Positions 34,052 to 42,361 of a stretch of 64,000 nucleotides of DNA are shown here, piece after piece. Source of the DNA: Streptomyces qaidamensis (GTDB lineage Bacteria; Actinomycetota; Actinomycetes; Streptomycetales; Streptomycetaceae). Position numbers and translations under genes: made by a program. Under the pieces are notes generated by a model. That model saw nothing but the letters and a program-made list of their open reading frames with translations. It had not been told where the DNA came from and searched no databases. Where the stretch lies: NCBI RefSeq assembly GCF_001611795.1, contig NZ_CP015098.1, forward strand, positions 5,580,001 to 5,644,000, in the 5' to 3' direction. How positions within the stretch are numbered: the stretch's first letter is position 1; each line of letters opens with the position of its first letter.

Positions 34052-35233
34052 ATGGAACGCCGCACCATGGAGCCCCGCCCCGGCTGGCAGCAGACCGTCG
34101 AGGAACAGGGCCTGATCTACCCCCTGACCCGCTACCCCGACGACTCCCTGCGCCCCTACTGGGACGAGAGCGCGTACTACGTCTTCTCCCTGGAGGAGAT
34201 CGAGGCCCTGGAGGAGGTGGTCGAGGACCTCCACCGCATGTGCCTGGCGGCGGCCGGCCACATCGTCACCGAGGACCGCTTCGCCGACCTGGGCATCACC
34301 GACCCCCGGGTCGCCCGCAGGGTCGCCGAGGCCTGGCACCGCCGAGCCGAACTCCCCTCCGTCTACGGCCGCTTCGACCTCCGCTACGACGGCACCGGTC
34401 CGGCCAAGCTCCTGGAGTACAACGCCGACACCCCCACCTCACTGGTCGAGGCCGCGTCCCCCCAGTGGTTCTGGATGGAGGACCGTTTCCCCGGCGCCGA
34501 CCAGTGGAACTCCCTGCACGAGCGCCTCATCGACGCCTGGAAGAAGCAGGCCGCCCTCCTCCCGCCGGGCAGCCCCCTCTACTTCGCGTACTCCTCCGCC
34601 GACGAACTCGGCGAGGACATGATGACGGTCGCCTACCTCAAGGAGACCGCCGAACAGGCAGGCCTGGCCACCGACTGGATCGCCATGGAGGAGATCGGCT
34701 GGGACCGCCTCTCCAGCCGCTTCGTCGACAACCGCCTCCGCTTCATCCGCAGCGTCTTCAAGCTCTACCCCTGGGAATGGCTCACCACCGACCGCTTCGC
34801 GGAGCACGTCCTGGACACCCTCGACAACGGCGGCGGCACCGGCTCCACCCTGTGGATCGAGCCGGCCTGGAAGATGCTCCTCAGCAACAAGGCACTCCTG
34901 GCGATCCTCTGGGAGCTCTACCCCGACCACCCGAACCTCCTCCCCGCGTACCTGGACGGCCCCCGCGGCCTGTCCACCCCGGGCTGGGTGGCCAAGCCCC
35001 TCCTGGGCCGAGAGGGCGCGGGCGTCACGATCCACGAACCCGGCTCCACGCCGACCCTCCGCGACGAACCCTGCGTCTACCAGCAACTGGCCCCCCTGCC
35101 CGACTTCGACGGCAACCGCGTGGTCCTGGGCACCTGGGTGGTGGAGAACGAGTCGGCGGGCCTGGGCATCAGAGAGTCGTCGGGCCTGATAACGGACGAA
35201 TACGCGAGGTTCCTGCCCCACGTGATCCTTTAG
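34052..35233 (+). CDS. Glutathionylspermidine-synthase-like ATP-grasp ligase (YgiC family)
   Basis: The 393-residue product matches the C-terminal synthetase half of glutathionylspermidine synthase. Visible are AKLLEYNADTPTSLVEAASP, WKMLLSNKALLAILWELYPD, VAKPLLGREGAGVTI, YQQLAPLPDFDGNRVVLGTW and the terminal ESSGLITDEYARFLPH. No amidase half is present. Streptomyces makes no glutathione, so the substrate is likely another peptide or wall-derived compound. Linked to the preceding lipoprotein. The start used is ATG 34052; a second ATG at 34067 lies in frame. Confidence 0.88.
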   Translation: MERRTMEPRPGWQQTVEEQGLIYPLTRYPDDSLRPYWDESAYYVFSLEEIEALEEVVEDLHRMCLAAAGHIVTEDRFADLGITDPRVARRVAEAWHRRAELPSVYGRFDLRYDGTGPAKLLEYNADTPTSLVEAASPQWFWMEDRFPGADQWNSLHERLIDAWKKQAALLPPGSPLYFAYSSADELGEDMMTVAYLKETAEQAGLATDWIAMEEIGWDRLSSRFVDNRLRFIRSVFKLYPWEWLTTDRFAEHVLDTLDNGGGTGSTLWIEPAWKMLLSNKALLAILWELYPDHPNLLPAYLDGPRGLSTPGWVAKPLLGREGAGVTIHEPGSTPTLRDEPCVYQQLAPLPDFDGNRVVLGTWVVENESAGLGIRESSGLITDEYARFLPHVIL

Positions 35234-35255
35234 GCAGGGGGCGGGGCTCGGACAC

Positions 35256-35325
35256 CCAGGGGCGCGGGGCTGTGTCCATATGCGGCTCCGCCGCGTGGGC
35301 GCGTCAAGCCACGTACCACCCGCAC
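35256..35325. repeat. Dispersed Streptomyces GC-rich repeat copy
   Basis: The stretch beginning AGGGGCGCGGGGCTGTGTC, with ATATGCGGCTCCGCCGCGTG next to it and ending near CACCCGCAC, matches an intergenic repeat I recall as very common in Streptomyces genomes. It contains the short palindrome GCGGCTCCGCCGC. A related but different copy is at 55905-55932. It lies between the ATP-grasp gene and the glyA riboswitch. Confidence 0.6.
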
Positions 35326-35357
35326 TCGGCACCGAAGGGCACCCGGTAGGCTGACCG

Positions 35358-35434
35358 AGGGCCGTGACTGGCGCGCTGGGATGGACAAACCATCGGGGAG
35401 CGGCCCGAGCAGAGAGAGCCGTGCGCCTGGGCCG
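35358..35434 (+). ncRNA. ZTP (pfl) riboswitch controlling glyA
   Basis: The leader contains the conserved pieces of the ZTP/pfl motif in order: GGGCCGTGACTGGCG, a short variable arm, AACCATCGGGGAGCGGCCC, a variable loop, and the terminal hairpin with GTGCGCCTGGGC. GGGCCG at the left pairs with CGGCCC after GGGGAG. These riboswitches bind ZTP or ZMP, signals of low 10-formyl-THF, and turn on one-carbon genes. Here it ends about 38 bases before the glyA ATG, leaving room for control of the Shine-Dalgarno GGAGG or of transcription. Confidence 0.9.
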
Positions 35435-35471
35435 TACCGTGAACGCTGAACGCAACGTCCGGAGGTCCACC

Positions 35472-36920
35472 ATGTCAGCCGAGCCCCTCTCCACCGCTTC
35501 CACCGCCTACCGCGCCGCCCTCGACGTGATCCGCGCCGTCGAGCCCCGCGTGGCGGACGCCATCGGCCAGGAGGTCGCCGACCAGCGCGAGATGCTCAAG
35601 CTGATCGCGTCGGAGAACTACGCCTCCCCGGCCACGCTGCTGGCGATGGGCAACTGGTTCAGCGACAAGTACGCCGAGGGCACCATCGGCCGCCGCTTCT
35701 ACGCCGGCTGCCGCAACGTCGACACCGTCGAGTCCCTCGCCGCCGAGCACGCCAAGGAGCTCTTCGGAGCCCGCCACGCCTACGTCCAGCCGCACTCCGG
35801 CATCGACGCCAACCTGGTCGCCTTCTGGGCCGTCCTCGGCGCCCGGGTCGAGGTGCCCTTCCTGGAGAAGACCGGCGCCCGCCAGATCAACGACCTGACC
35901 GACGCCGACTGGGCCGAGCTGCGCCAGGCCTTCGGCAACCAGCGCATGCTCGGCATGTCCCTGGACGCCGGCGGCCACCTCACCCACGGCTTCCGCCCGA
36001 ACATCTCCGGCAAGATGTTCGACCAGCGCTCCTACGGCACCGACCCGGCCACGGGCCTCATCGACTACGAGGCGCTGCGCACCTCCGCCCGCGAGTTCAA
36101 GCCGCTGATCATCGTCGCCGGCTACTCCGCCTACCCCCGTCTGGTGAACTTCCGCATCATGCGGGAGATCGCCGACGAGGTCGGCGCGACGCTCATGGTC
36201 GACATGGCGCACTTCGCCGGCCTGGTCGCGGGCAAGGTCCTCACCGGCGACTTCGACCCGGTCCCGCACGCCCAGATCGTGACGACGACCACCCACAAGT
36301 CGCTGCGCGGCCCACGCGGCGGCATGGTCCTGTGCGACGACTCGCTGAAGGACCAGGTCGACCGCGGCTGCCCGATGGTCCTCGGCGGCCCGCTCCCGCA
36401 CGTGATGGCCGCCAAGGCGGTCGCGCTGGCCGAGGCCCGGCAGCCGTCCTTCCAGGACTACGCCCAGCGCATCGTCGACAACTCCCGCGCCCTCGCCGAA
36501 GGCCTGATGCGCCGCGGCGCCACCCTCGTGACCGGCGGCACGGACAACCACCTGAACCTGATCGACGTCGCCTCCTCCTACGGCCTCACCGGCCGCCAGG
36601 CCGAGGCCGCCCTGCTGGAGTCGGGCATCGTCACCAACCGCAACGCCATCCCCGCCGACCCCAACGGCGCCTGGTACACCTCCGGCATCCGTATCGGCAC
36701 CCCCGCCCTGACCACCCGTGGCCTGGGCACCGCCGAGATGGACGAGGTCGCCGGCCTCATCGACCGCGTCCTCGCCACCACGGAGCCGGGCACGACCAAG
36801 TCGGGCGCCCCCTCCAAGGCGGCCCACGTCCTCGACGCGAAGGTGGCCGACGAGATCTCTCAGCGCGCCACCGACCTCGTGGCCGGTTTCCCGCTCTACC
36901 CGGAGATCGACCTGGGCTGA
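35472..36920 (+). CDS. glyA: Serine hydroxymethyltransferase
   Basis: A PLP enzyme that converts serine and THF into glycine and methylene-THF, the main one-carbon entry. Signatures are MLKLIASENYASPATL, YAEGTIGRRFYAGCRNVD, AYVQPHSGIDANL, the metabolic Asp in LMVDMAHFAGLVAGKV and the PLP lysine in TTTTHKSLRGPRGG. The product has 482 residues, longer than E. coli GlyA but usual for this Streptomyces type. The ATG at 35472 has GGAGG before it and lies downstream of a ZTP riboswitch. A minus-strand gene converges 15 bases after the stop. Confidence 0.96.
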   Translation: MSAEPLSTASTAYRAALDVIRAVEPRVADAIGQEVADQREMLKLIASENYASPATLLAMGNWFSDKYAEGTIGRRFYAGCRNVDTVESLAAEHAKELFGARHAYVQPHSGIDANLVAFWAVLGARVEVPFLEKTGARQINDLTDADWAELRQAFGNQRMLGMSLDAGGHLTHGFRPNISGKMFDQRSYGTDPATGLIDYEALRTSAREFKPLIIVAGYSAYPRLVNFRIMREIADEVGATLMVDMAHFAGLVAGKVLTGDFDPVPHAQIVTTTTHKSLRGPRGGMVLCDDSLKDQVDRGCPMVLGGPLPHVMAAKAVALAEARQPSFQDYAQRIVDNSRALAEGLMRRGATLVTGGTDNHLNLIDVASSYGLTGRQAEAALLESGIVTNRNAIPADPNGAWYTSGIRIGTPALTTRGLGTAEMDEVAGLIDRVLATTEPGTTKSGAPSKAAHVLDAKVADEISQRATDLVAGFPLYPEIDLG

Positions 36921-36934
36921 CGCCCCCCGGCCCG

Positions 36935-37651
36935 TCACTCGTCCAGGTCGATCAGCACCTGACGCGGCTCCTCCCGCGGCGGCCCGGCTTCCCGCCGGGC
37001 CGCCGCGCGGCGTATCAGCAGCGTGCCGCCCGCACCGGCCGCGAGGCCCAGCGCCCCTGCCGTCACCGCCCACCGGACGCCACTCCGCGCCGGACCGTCC
37101 GGGTCCGCGGCGGCGGCCGGGCTCGCGAGGGGTCCGCCCTCCGCCTCACCGAGCAGCCGGGCCAGGTCGAACCGCTCGAAGACGGACCGCGGCGCCCGGT
37201 GCCAGCGGATGTCGTCGTCCTCCACGGTGGGGCTGGGGTCCGAGCGCACCCAGGGCGTGCCGTCCTCGGCCACCAGCAGCTGGTCCTGCCGCTCGACGGC
37301 CACGTCCCCGCCCGGCGGCCGGTTCGTGCTCGGCCAACCGCCGACCCCGGACCGCCCCCAGAGCACCGTGAGCCGCACCTGCGGGAAGTCCCCCTCCGCC
37401 CAGTCGTCCGGCACCCGCTCCGTCTCCGTGTGCGTGGGCTGCAGCAGCTGCCACAGCCGGGCGAAGTCGCGCTGCCCCGAGCGCACCGCCGCAGTCCGCC
37501 CCGTCGCGCCCGCGACGACCATCGCCACGTCGGGCACGTCCCGCCCCCGCGCCGGGAGCGCCACGGCGGCCGGCACCGCCGCGCACCCGGCGACAGCGCC
37601 CGCCACCGCCATCACCAGCACGCCCCGCCCCACCCCGCCTCGTGCCTGCAA
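36935..37651 (-). CDS. Membrane-anchored protein of unknown function
   Basis: The 238-residue product has an N-terminal hydrophobic signal with a lipobox-like AVAGCAA, a soluble part with several Trp and Arg (FARLWQLLQPTHTETERVPD, WGRSGVGGWPSTNRP), then one membrane helix (WAVTAGALGLAAGAGGTLLI) and a basic/acidic tail. Signal plus C-terminal helix suggests the middle faces outside. No family was recognised. It is divergent from trpS and converges on glyA. The start at 37651 gives the signal peptide. Confidence 0.75.
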   Translation of the reverse strand: MQARGGVGRGVLVMAVAGAVAGCAAVPAAVALPARGRDVPDVAMVVAGATGRTAAVRSGQRDFARLWQLLQPTHTETERVPDDWAEGDFPQVRLTVLWGRSGVGGWPSTNRPPGGDVAVERQDQLLVAEDGTPWVRSDPSPTVEDDDIRWHRAPRSVFERFDLARLLGEAEGGPLASPAAAADPDGPARSGVRWAVTAGALGLAAGAGGTLLIRRAAARREAGPPREEPRQVLIDLDE

Positions 37652-37803
37652 GGGATCCCCCTCCCCGTCCGCAGCGCCCCGAGCGCGGCCGGGGGCACCC
37701 CCTCCCGCGCCTCACCCCTTGTTACACCGCCGGAGCCGAACGGGATCCCGTCTGTTTCCGGCCCGTTCCGGATCGGCCCCCGGGACCTGAGAGAATGGTG
37801 AGC

Positions 37804-38817
37804 ATGGCCTCTGACCGACCTCGCGTGCTCTCCGGGATCCAGCCCACCGCCGGCTCGTTCCACCTCGGCAACTACCTCGGCGCCGTCCGCCAGTGGGTGG
37901 CCCTCCAGGAGACCCACGACGCGTTCTACATGGTCGTCGACCTGCACGCGATCACCATCCCGCAGGACCCGAAGGACCTGCGGGCGAACACGCGCCTGGC
38001 CGCGGCCCAGCTCCTCGCGGCGGGTCTCGACCCGGACCGCTGCACGCTCTTCGTGCAGAGCCACGTCCCCGAGCACGCCCAGCTCGCCTGGATCATGAAC
38101 TGCCTCACCGGCTTCGGCGAGGCCGGCCGGATGACCCAGTTCAAGGACAAGTCCGCCAAGCAGGGCGCCGAGCGCGCCTCGGTCGGCCTGTTCACGTACC
38201 CGATCCTCCAGGTCGCGGACATCCTGCTCTACCAGGCCCACGAGGTCCCGGTCGGCGAGGACCAGCGCCAGCACATCGAGCTCACCCGCGACCTCGCCAC
38301 GCGCTTCAACGGCCGTTTCGGCGAGACCTTCACGCTCCCGAAGCCGTACATCCTCAAGGAGACGGCGAAGATCTACGACCTCCAGGACCCGTCGATCAAG
38401 ATGAGCAAGTCGGCGTCCACGCCGAAGGGCCTCATCAACCTCCTCGACGAACCCAAGGCCACGGCCAAGAAGGTCAAGAGCGCCGTCACCGACACCGACA
38501 CGGTGATCCGCTACGACGCCGGGGACAAGCCGGGCGTCAGCAACCTCCTCACGATCTACTCGACCCTCACCGGCGAGAGCATCGGCGAGCTGGAGGAGAA
38601 GTACACCGGCAAGATGTACGGCGCGCTCAAGACGGACCTCGCCGAGATCATGGTCGACTTCGTGACGCCGTTCCGGGAGCGCACCCAGCAGTACCTGGAC
38701 GACCCCGAGACGCTCGACTCGATCCTGGCCAAGGGCGCCGAGAAGGCCCGCGCGGTCGCCGCGGAGACCCTCGCGCAGGCGTACGACAAGGTCGGCTTCC
38801 TGCCCGCCAAGCACTGA
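37804..38817 (+). CDS. trpS: Tryptophanyl-tRNA synthetase
   Basis: A class I aminoacyl-tRNA synthetase charging tRNA-Trp. The HIGH-type motif is PTAGSFHLGNYLGAV and the KMSKS motif is intact in PSIKMSKSASTPKG. The GEDQRQHIELTRDLA region that binds tryptophan and ATP is also clear. Length is 337 residues. I used the ATG at 37804 (MASDRPRVLSG); an ATG nine bases upstream would add three residues. Streptomyces often carries two TrpRS genes; this one has the gene order of the trpRS next to glyA in S. coelicolor (from memory). Confidence 0.95.
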   Translation: MASDRPRVLSGIQPTAGSFHLGNYLGAVRQWVALQETHDAFYMVVDLHAITIPQDPKDLRANTRLAAAQLLAAGLDPDRCTLFVQSHVPEHAQLAWIMNCLTGFGEAGRMTQFKDKSAKQGAERASVGLFTYPILQVADILLYQAHEVPVGEDQRQHIELTRDLATRFNGRFGETFTLPKPYILKETAKIYDLQDPSIKMSKSASTPKGLINLLDEPKATAKKVKSAVTDTDTVIRYDAGDKPGVSNLLTIYSTLTGESIGELEEKYTGKMYGALKTDLAEIMVDFVTPFRERTQQYLDDPETLDSILAKGAEKARAVAAETLAQAYDKVGFLPAKH

Positions 38818-38956
38818 ACCCGCCCCAGCGCACAGCCGTACCACCGAACAGCGCTGTACATCACTCCGGTTGCGCCTGCCCGTAACCCGGTCGTGGCCGT
38901 ACAGTCGATAACCGGGTGGTCGTATCAGCGGCCACACTGACACGACAGGAGACGAC

Positions 38957-39535
38957 GTGGGGACCGTAACGATCGGTGTCTCGATCGCGGTCCCGGAGCC
39001 TCACGGCAGCGAGCTCCAGCAGCTGCGCGCGGGCTTCGGCGACGCCGCCGCTCACGGCATCCCCACACACGTCACCCTGCTGCCGCCGACAGAGATCGAC
39101 GAGGCCTCCCTGCCGGCCGTCGAGGCGCATCTGGCCGAGGTCGCCGCCGCCGGCCGCGCCTTCCCCATGCGGCTGTCCGGCACCGGCACCTTCCGGCCCC
39201 TGTCGCCGGTGGTCTTCGTCCAGGTCGTCGCGGGCGCGGAGGCCTGCACGCTGCTCCAGCAGCAGGTCCGCGACCCCGCCGGGCCGGTCAACCGCGAACT
39301 GCAGTTCCCCTACCACCCGCACGTCACCGTGGCGCACGGCATCGACGACGCGGCCATGGACCGCGCCTTCGAGGAACTCGCCGGCTACGAGGCCGAGTGG
39401 CCCTGCACCGGCTTCGCCCTCTACGAACAGGGCGCCGACGGCGTCTGGCGCAAGCTCCGCGAGTTCCCCTTCGGCGGCTCGGTGGTCCCCCCGCAGGCCG
39501 GGCGGGTGGAGCGCGGCTCCGTCCCCATCCGCTGA
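38957..39535 (+). CDS. 2H phosphoesterase (2'-5' RNA ligase family)
   Basis: The two hallmark H-x-T motifs are present in IPTHVTLLPP and YHPHVTVAHG, about 90 residues apart, inside a 192-residue protein of the right size. Members cleave cyclic phosphates or 2'-5' bonds in RNA or nucleotides; the substrate here is unknown. The GTG start has AGGAGACGAC before it. A hairpin that covers its stop also covers the stop of the convergent gene at 39549. Confidence 0.85.
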   Translation: MGTVTIGVSIAVPEPHGSELQQLRAGFGDAAAHGIPTHVTLLPPTEIDEASLPAVEAHLAEVAAAGRAFPMRLSGTGTFRPLSPVVFVQVVAGAEACTLLQQQVRDPAGPVNRELQFPYHPHVTVAHGIDDAAMDRAFEELAGYEAEWPCTGFALYEQGADGVWRKLREFPFGGSVVPPQAGRVERGSVPIR

Positions 39536-39552
39536 CCCGCCCGCGGGGTCAG
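39532..39552. terminator. Compact hairpin overlapping two convergent stop codons
   Basis: CTGACCC (39532-39538) pairs with GGGTCAG (39546-39552). The TGA of the RNA-ligase-like gene is in one arm and the stop of the dprE2-like gene in the other, so one 21-base element may stop both transcripts. The stem is only seven pairs. Confidence 0.45.
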
Positions 39553-40304
39553 ACCGGCAGCCGCCGGAACACCCCGCGCGGCAGGTGCCGCAGCGCCGCC
39601 ATCACCACGCGCAGCGTCCCCGGCACCCACACCGTCTCCGAGCGGCGCCGCAGCCCCAGCTCCACGGCCGACGCGACCGCCTCGGGCGTGGTGGCGAGCG
39701 GCGCCTCGGGCAGACCGGCGGTCATCCGCGTCCGGACGAAGCCGGGGCGTACGACCATGACGTGCACGCCCGTGCCGTGCAGCGCGTCGCCCAGGCCCTG
39801 CGCGAAGGCGTCGAGGCCGGCCTTGCTGGAGCCGTAGATGAAGTTCGCGCGGCGGGCCCGCTCGCCCGCGACGGAGGACATCACGACGAGCGAGCCGTGC
39901 CCCTGGGACTGGAGCGAGCGGGCGCACACCAGCCCTGCCGAGACCGCGCCGGTGTAGTTGGTCTGCGCGACCCGCACCGCCGCCTCCGGCTCCCGCTCGT
40001 CGCGGGCCTGGTCGCCGAGCAGCCCGAAGGCGAGCAGCACCATGTCGACGTCGCCCTCGGCGAAGACCTTGCCGAGCACGGCCTCGTGGGAGCCGGGGTC
40101 GAGCGCGTCGAAGGCGACGGTGTGCACGTCGGCGCCGAGCCCGCGCAGCTGCCCCGCTGCCTCTTCCAGGGCGGGGGAGGGGCGGCCGGCCAGCCAGACC
40201 GTACGGGTGCGGCGGGCGATCAGCCGGCGGGCGGTCGCCAGCGCGATCTCCGACGTACCGCCGAGGACGAGCAGGGACTGGGGGAGACCGAAGGCGTCCT
40301 TCAT
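39549..40304 (-). CDS. dprE2: Decaprenylphosphoryl-2-keto-ribose reductase-like SDR
   Basis: A short-chain dehydrogenase of 251 residues with SLLVLGGTSEIALATARRLI, VDMVLLAFGLLGDQA and the catalytic VMSSVAGERARRANFIYGSS with Tyr-x3-Lys (YGSSKAG). It pairs with the DprE1-like flavoenzyme 19 bases upstream; together they epimerise decaprenylphosphoryl-ribose to the arabinose form in mycobacteria. The lipid length in Streptomyces is unknown. Divergent from the genes for the other three pathway members. Confidence 0.88.
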   Translation of the reverse strand: MKDAFGLPQSLLVLGGTSEIALATARRLIARRTRTVWLAGRPSPALEEAAGQLRGLGADVHTVAFDALDPGSHEAVLGKVFAEGDVDMVLLAFGLLGDQARDEREPEAAVRVAQTNYTGAVSAGLVCARSLQSQGHGSLVVMSSVAGERARRANFIYGSSKAGLDAFAQGLGDALHGTGVHVMVVRPGFVRTRMTAGLPEAPLATTPEAVASAVELGLRRRSETVWVPGTLRVVMAALRHLPRGVFRRLPV

Positions 40305-40323
40305 GACAGCTCCTAGAGGTTGC

Positions 40324-41706
40324 TCACAGACTGAGGCGGCGGGCCAGGTCGGACACGAACACCCCGCGCGGGTCGAGCCGGGCGCGCAGTTCGCGGAAGT
40401 CGTCGAGGCGGGGGTACATGGCCGCGAGCAGGTCCGGGCGCAGCCGGGCGTCCTTGGCGAGGTAGACGCGCCCGCCCGCGGCGGCGACCTCCTCGTCCAG
40501 TTCGTCGAGGAACGCGCCGAGGCCGGGCAGGCCGGCCGGGATGTCCAGGGCCAGCGTCCAGCCCGGCACGGGGAAGGACAGCCAGCCCGGGTCGGACTCC
40601 CCGAAGCGCTTGAGGACGGCCAGGAAGGACGGGCAGCGGCGTTCGGAGATGCGGCGCACGATGCGGCGCAGGGCGTCCTCGCGGCCGTGGCCGACGACGA
40701 ACTGGTACTGCACGAAGCCGCCGCGGCCGTAGACGCGGTTCCAGTCGGGCACGCCGTCCAGGGGGTGGAAGAAGGCGGAGATGCGCTGGAGTTGACCGGT
40801 GCGGGCGTGGGGGGCCTTGCGGTACCACAGCTCGTTGAACAGGCCCACGGTCGTCCGGCTGAGCAGGCCGTCGGGGAGGATCGCGGGGGTGGCCGGGAGG
40901 CGGGGGGTGCGAAAGACGAGCGGGTCGCGGCGCAGGCGTGCGGGGAGCGCGTCCAGCGGCGCGTGGTCGCCCCGGGTGAGGACCGCGCGGCCGGTGGCGG
41001 CGCCCCGGGCCAGCAGGTCGATCCAGGCGACCGAGTAGCGGTAGCGGTGGTCGGTGGCCGCGAGCCGGGCCATCAGGTCGTCGAGGTCCGTCGCCCGCTC
41101 GGTGTCGACCGACATCAGCGAGGTCTCGACCGGCTGGAGCCGGATCGTCGCGGTGAGGATCACACCGGTCAGGCCCATGCCGCCGGCCGTGGCGTCGAAG
41201 AGCGGCGAGCCGGGGATGACCGTGCGGATCTCGCCGTCCGCGGTGAGCAGTTCGAGGGCGAGCACGTGCCGCGCGAAGGAGCCCGAGACGTGGTGGTTCT
41301 TGCCGTGGATGTCGGCACCGATCGCCCCGCCCACCGTGACGTAGCGGGTGCCGGGGGTGACCGGTACGAACCAGCCGAGCGGCAGCAGCACCTCCATCAG
41401 CCGGTGGAGGGAGACGCCCGCGTCGCACAGCACGGTGCCGCCGTCGGCGTCGATCGCGTGCACCCGGTCCAGCGCCGTCATGTCGAGCACGGACCCGCCC
41501 GCGTTCTGCGCCGCGTCCCCGTACGCCCGCCCCAGGCCCCGGGGGATCCCGCCGCGGGCCCCGCAGTCCAGGACGGCGGCCGCGGCCTCCTCGTACGTGC
41601 GCGGGCGGATCAGCCAGGCGGCGGTGGGGGCGGTGCGACCCCAGCCCGTGACGGTGGTGTGGTCCAGGCCCATGACGTCCGGGTCGAAATCGGTCTCGGC
41701 AGACAT
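40324..41706 (-). CDS. dprE1: Decaprenylphosphoryl-ribose 2'-epimerase flavoprotein subunit
   Basis: A 460-residue VAO-type FAD oxidase, matching the length of mycobacterial DprE1. FAD-binding signatures are GRAYGDAAQNAGG, VPVTPGTRYVTVGGAIGADI and HGKNHHVSGSF. The C-terminal FLAVLKRFGESDPG and AKDARLRPD align well with the mycobacterial enzyme. In SFPVPGWTLALDIP the residue equivalent to Cys387, attacked by benzothiazinones, is Ala. The ATG at 41706 lies seven bases after a TACGGT -10, so the mRNA may be leaderless. It oxidises the 2'-hydroxyl of the polyprenylphosphoryl-ribose. Confidence 0.92.
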   Translation of the reverse strand: MSAETDFDPDVMGLDHTTVTGWGRTAPTAAWLIRPRTYEEAAAAVLDCGARGGIPRGLGRAYGDAAQNAGGSVLDMTALDRVHAIDADGGTVLCDAGVSLHRLMEVLLPLGWFVPVTPGTRYVTVGGAIGADIHGKNHHVSGSFARHVLALELLTADGEIRTVIPGSPLFDATAGGMGLTGVILTATIRLQPVETSLMSVDTERATDLDDLMARLAATDHRYRYSVAWIDLLARGAATGRAVLTRGDHAPLDALPARLRRDPLVFRTPRLPATPAILPDGLLSRTTVGLFNELWYRKAPHARTGQLQRISAFFHPLDGVPDWNRVYGRGGFVQYQFVVGHGREDALRRIVRRISERRCPSFLAVLKRFGESDPGWLSFPVPGWTLALDIPAGLPGLGAFLDELDEEVAAAGGRVYLAKDARLRPDLLAAMYPRLDDFRELRARLDPRGVFVSDLARRLSL

Positions 41707-41839
41707 GTCCGTGACCGTATCGTCCAAGTGTGAGCGATTAGTTCGAGAACATGGCATCTCTCCCCGAAATGGGTGATTAATGGGATGTCGCTCAATATTG
41801 CCGGAGTTCAGGCCTGGTGGGCGTGAACAGTGAGTCCCC

Positions 41840-42361
41840 ATGGACGACCTCGACGACCTGCACGACATGGACCACCGGATGGTTTCGGCGCTCAGGGAGT
41901 GCGGCACCGACCCGCGCGTGGCCGGCGCCGCGCGCGCCCTGTCCTGGGCGGGGGAGCACGCGGCGCTGTGGCTGGCGGCGGGACTCGCCGGAGCCGCCGT
42001 CGACGGCAGGCGGCGCGGTGCCTGGCTGCGGGGCACGGCCCTCACCGCCGGGGCGCACCTCGTCAGCATGGGGGTGAAGCGGGTGGTGCGCCGTCCGCGC
42101 CCGGCGCACGTCGAGCCCCTGGTGCGCACGGCCGGCCGGCACTCCTTCCCCAGTTCGCACGCCACCTCCGCGGCGGCCGCCGCCGTCGCCTTCGGCGCCC
42201 TGGGAGCACACGCGGTCCCGCCGCTCGCCGGCCTGGTGTGCGTCTCGCGGCTGGTGGCCGGCGTCCACTTCCCCACGGACGTCGCGGCGGGTGCGGCCCT
42301 GGGCGCCCTCACGGCCCGGCTCGGTGCCCGCTGGATGCGGGGAGGCGCCCACCATGACTGA
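41840..42361 (+). CDS. PAP2-family phosphatase, probable polyprenyl-phosphoryl-5-phosphoribose phosphatase
   Basis: The 173-residue membrane protein has all three PAP2 motifs: KRVVRRPRP, HSFPSSHATSA and SRLVAGVHFPTD. Three to four hydrophobic stretches surround them. In mycobacteria the equivalent (Rv3807c) sits beside the UbiA phosphoribosyltransferase and removes the 5-phosphate of polyprenylphosphoryl-5-phosphoribose, and that position is the same here. It overlaps the UbiA gene by eight bases. Confidence 0.87.
   Translation: MDDLDDLHDMDHRMVSALRECGTDPRVAGAARALSWAGEHAALWLAAGLAGAAVDGRRRGAWLRGTALTAGAHLVSMGVKRVVRRPRPAHVEPLVRTAGRHSFPSSHATSAAAAAVAFGALGAHAVPPLAGLVCVSRLVAGVHFPTDVAAGAALGALTARLGARWMRGGAHHD

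Noticed and set aside
35234..35471. Glycine riboswitch before glyA
   Set aside because: The paired-aptamer glycine pattern is absent, whereas the ZTP motif pieces are present in the correct order.
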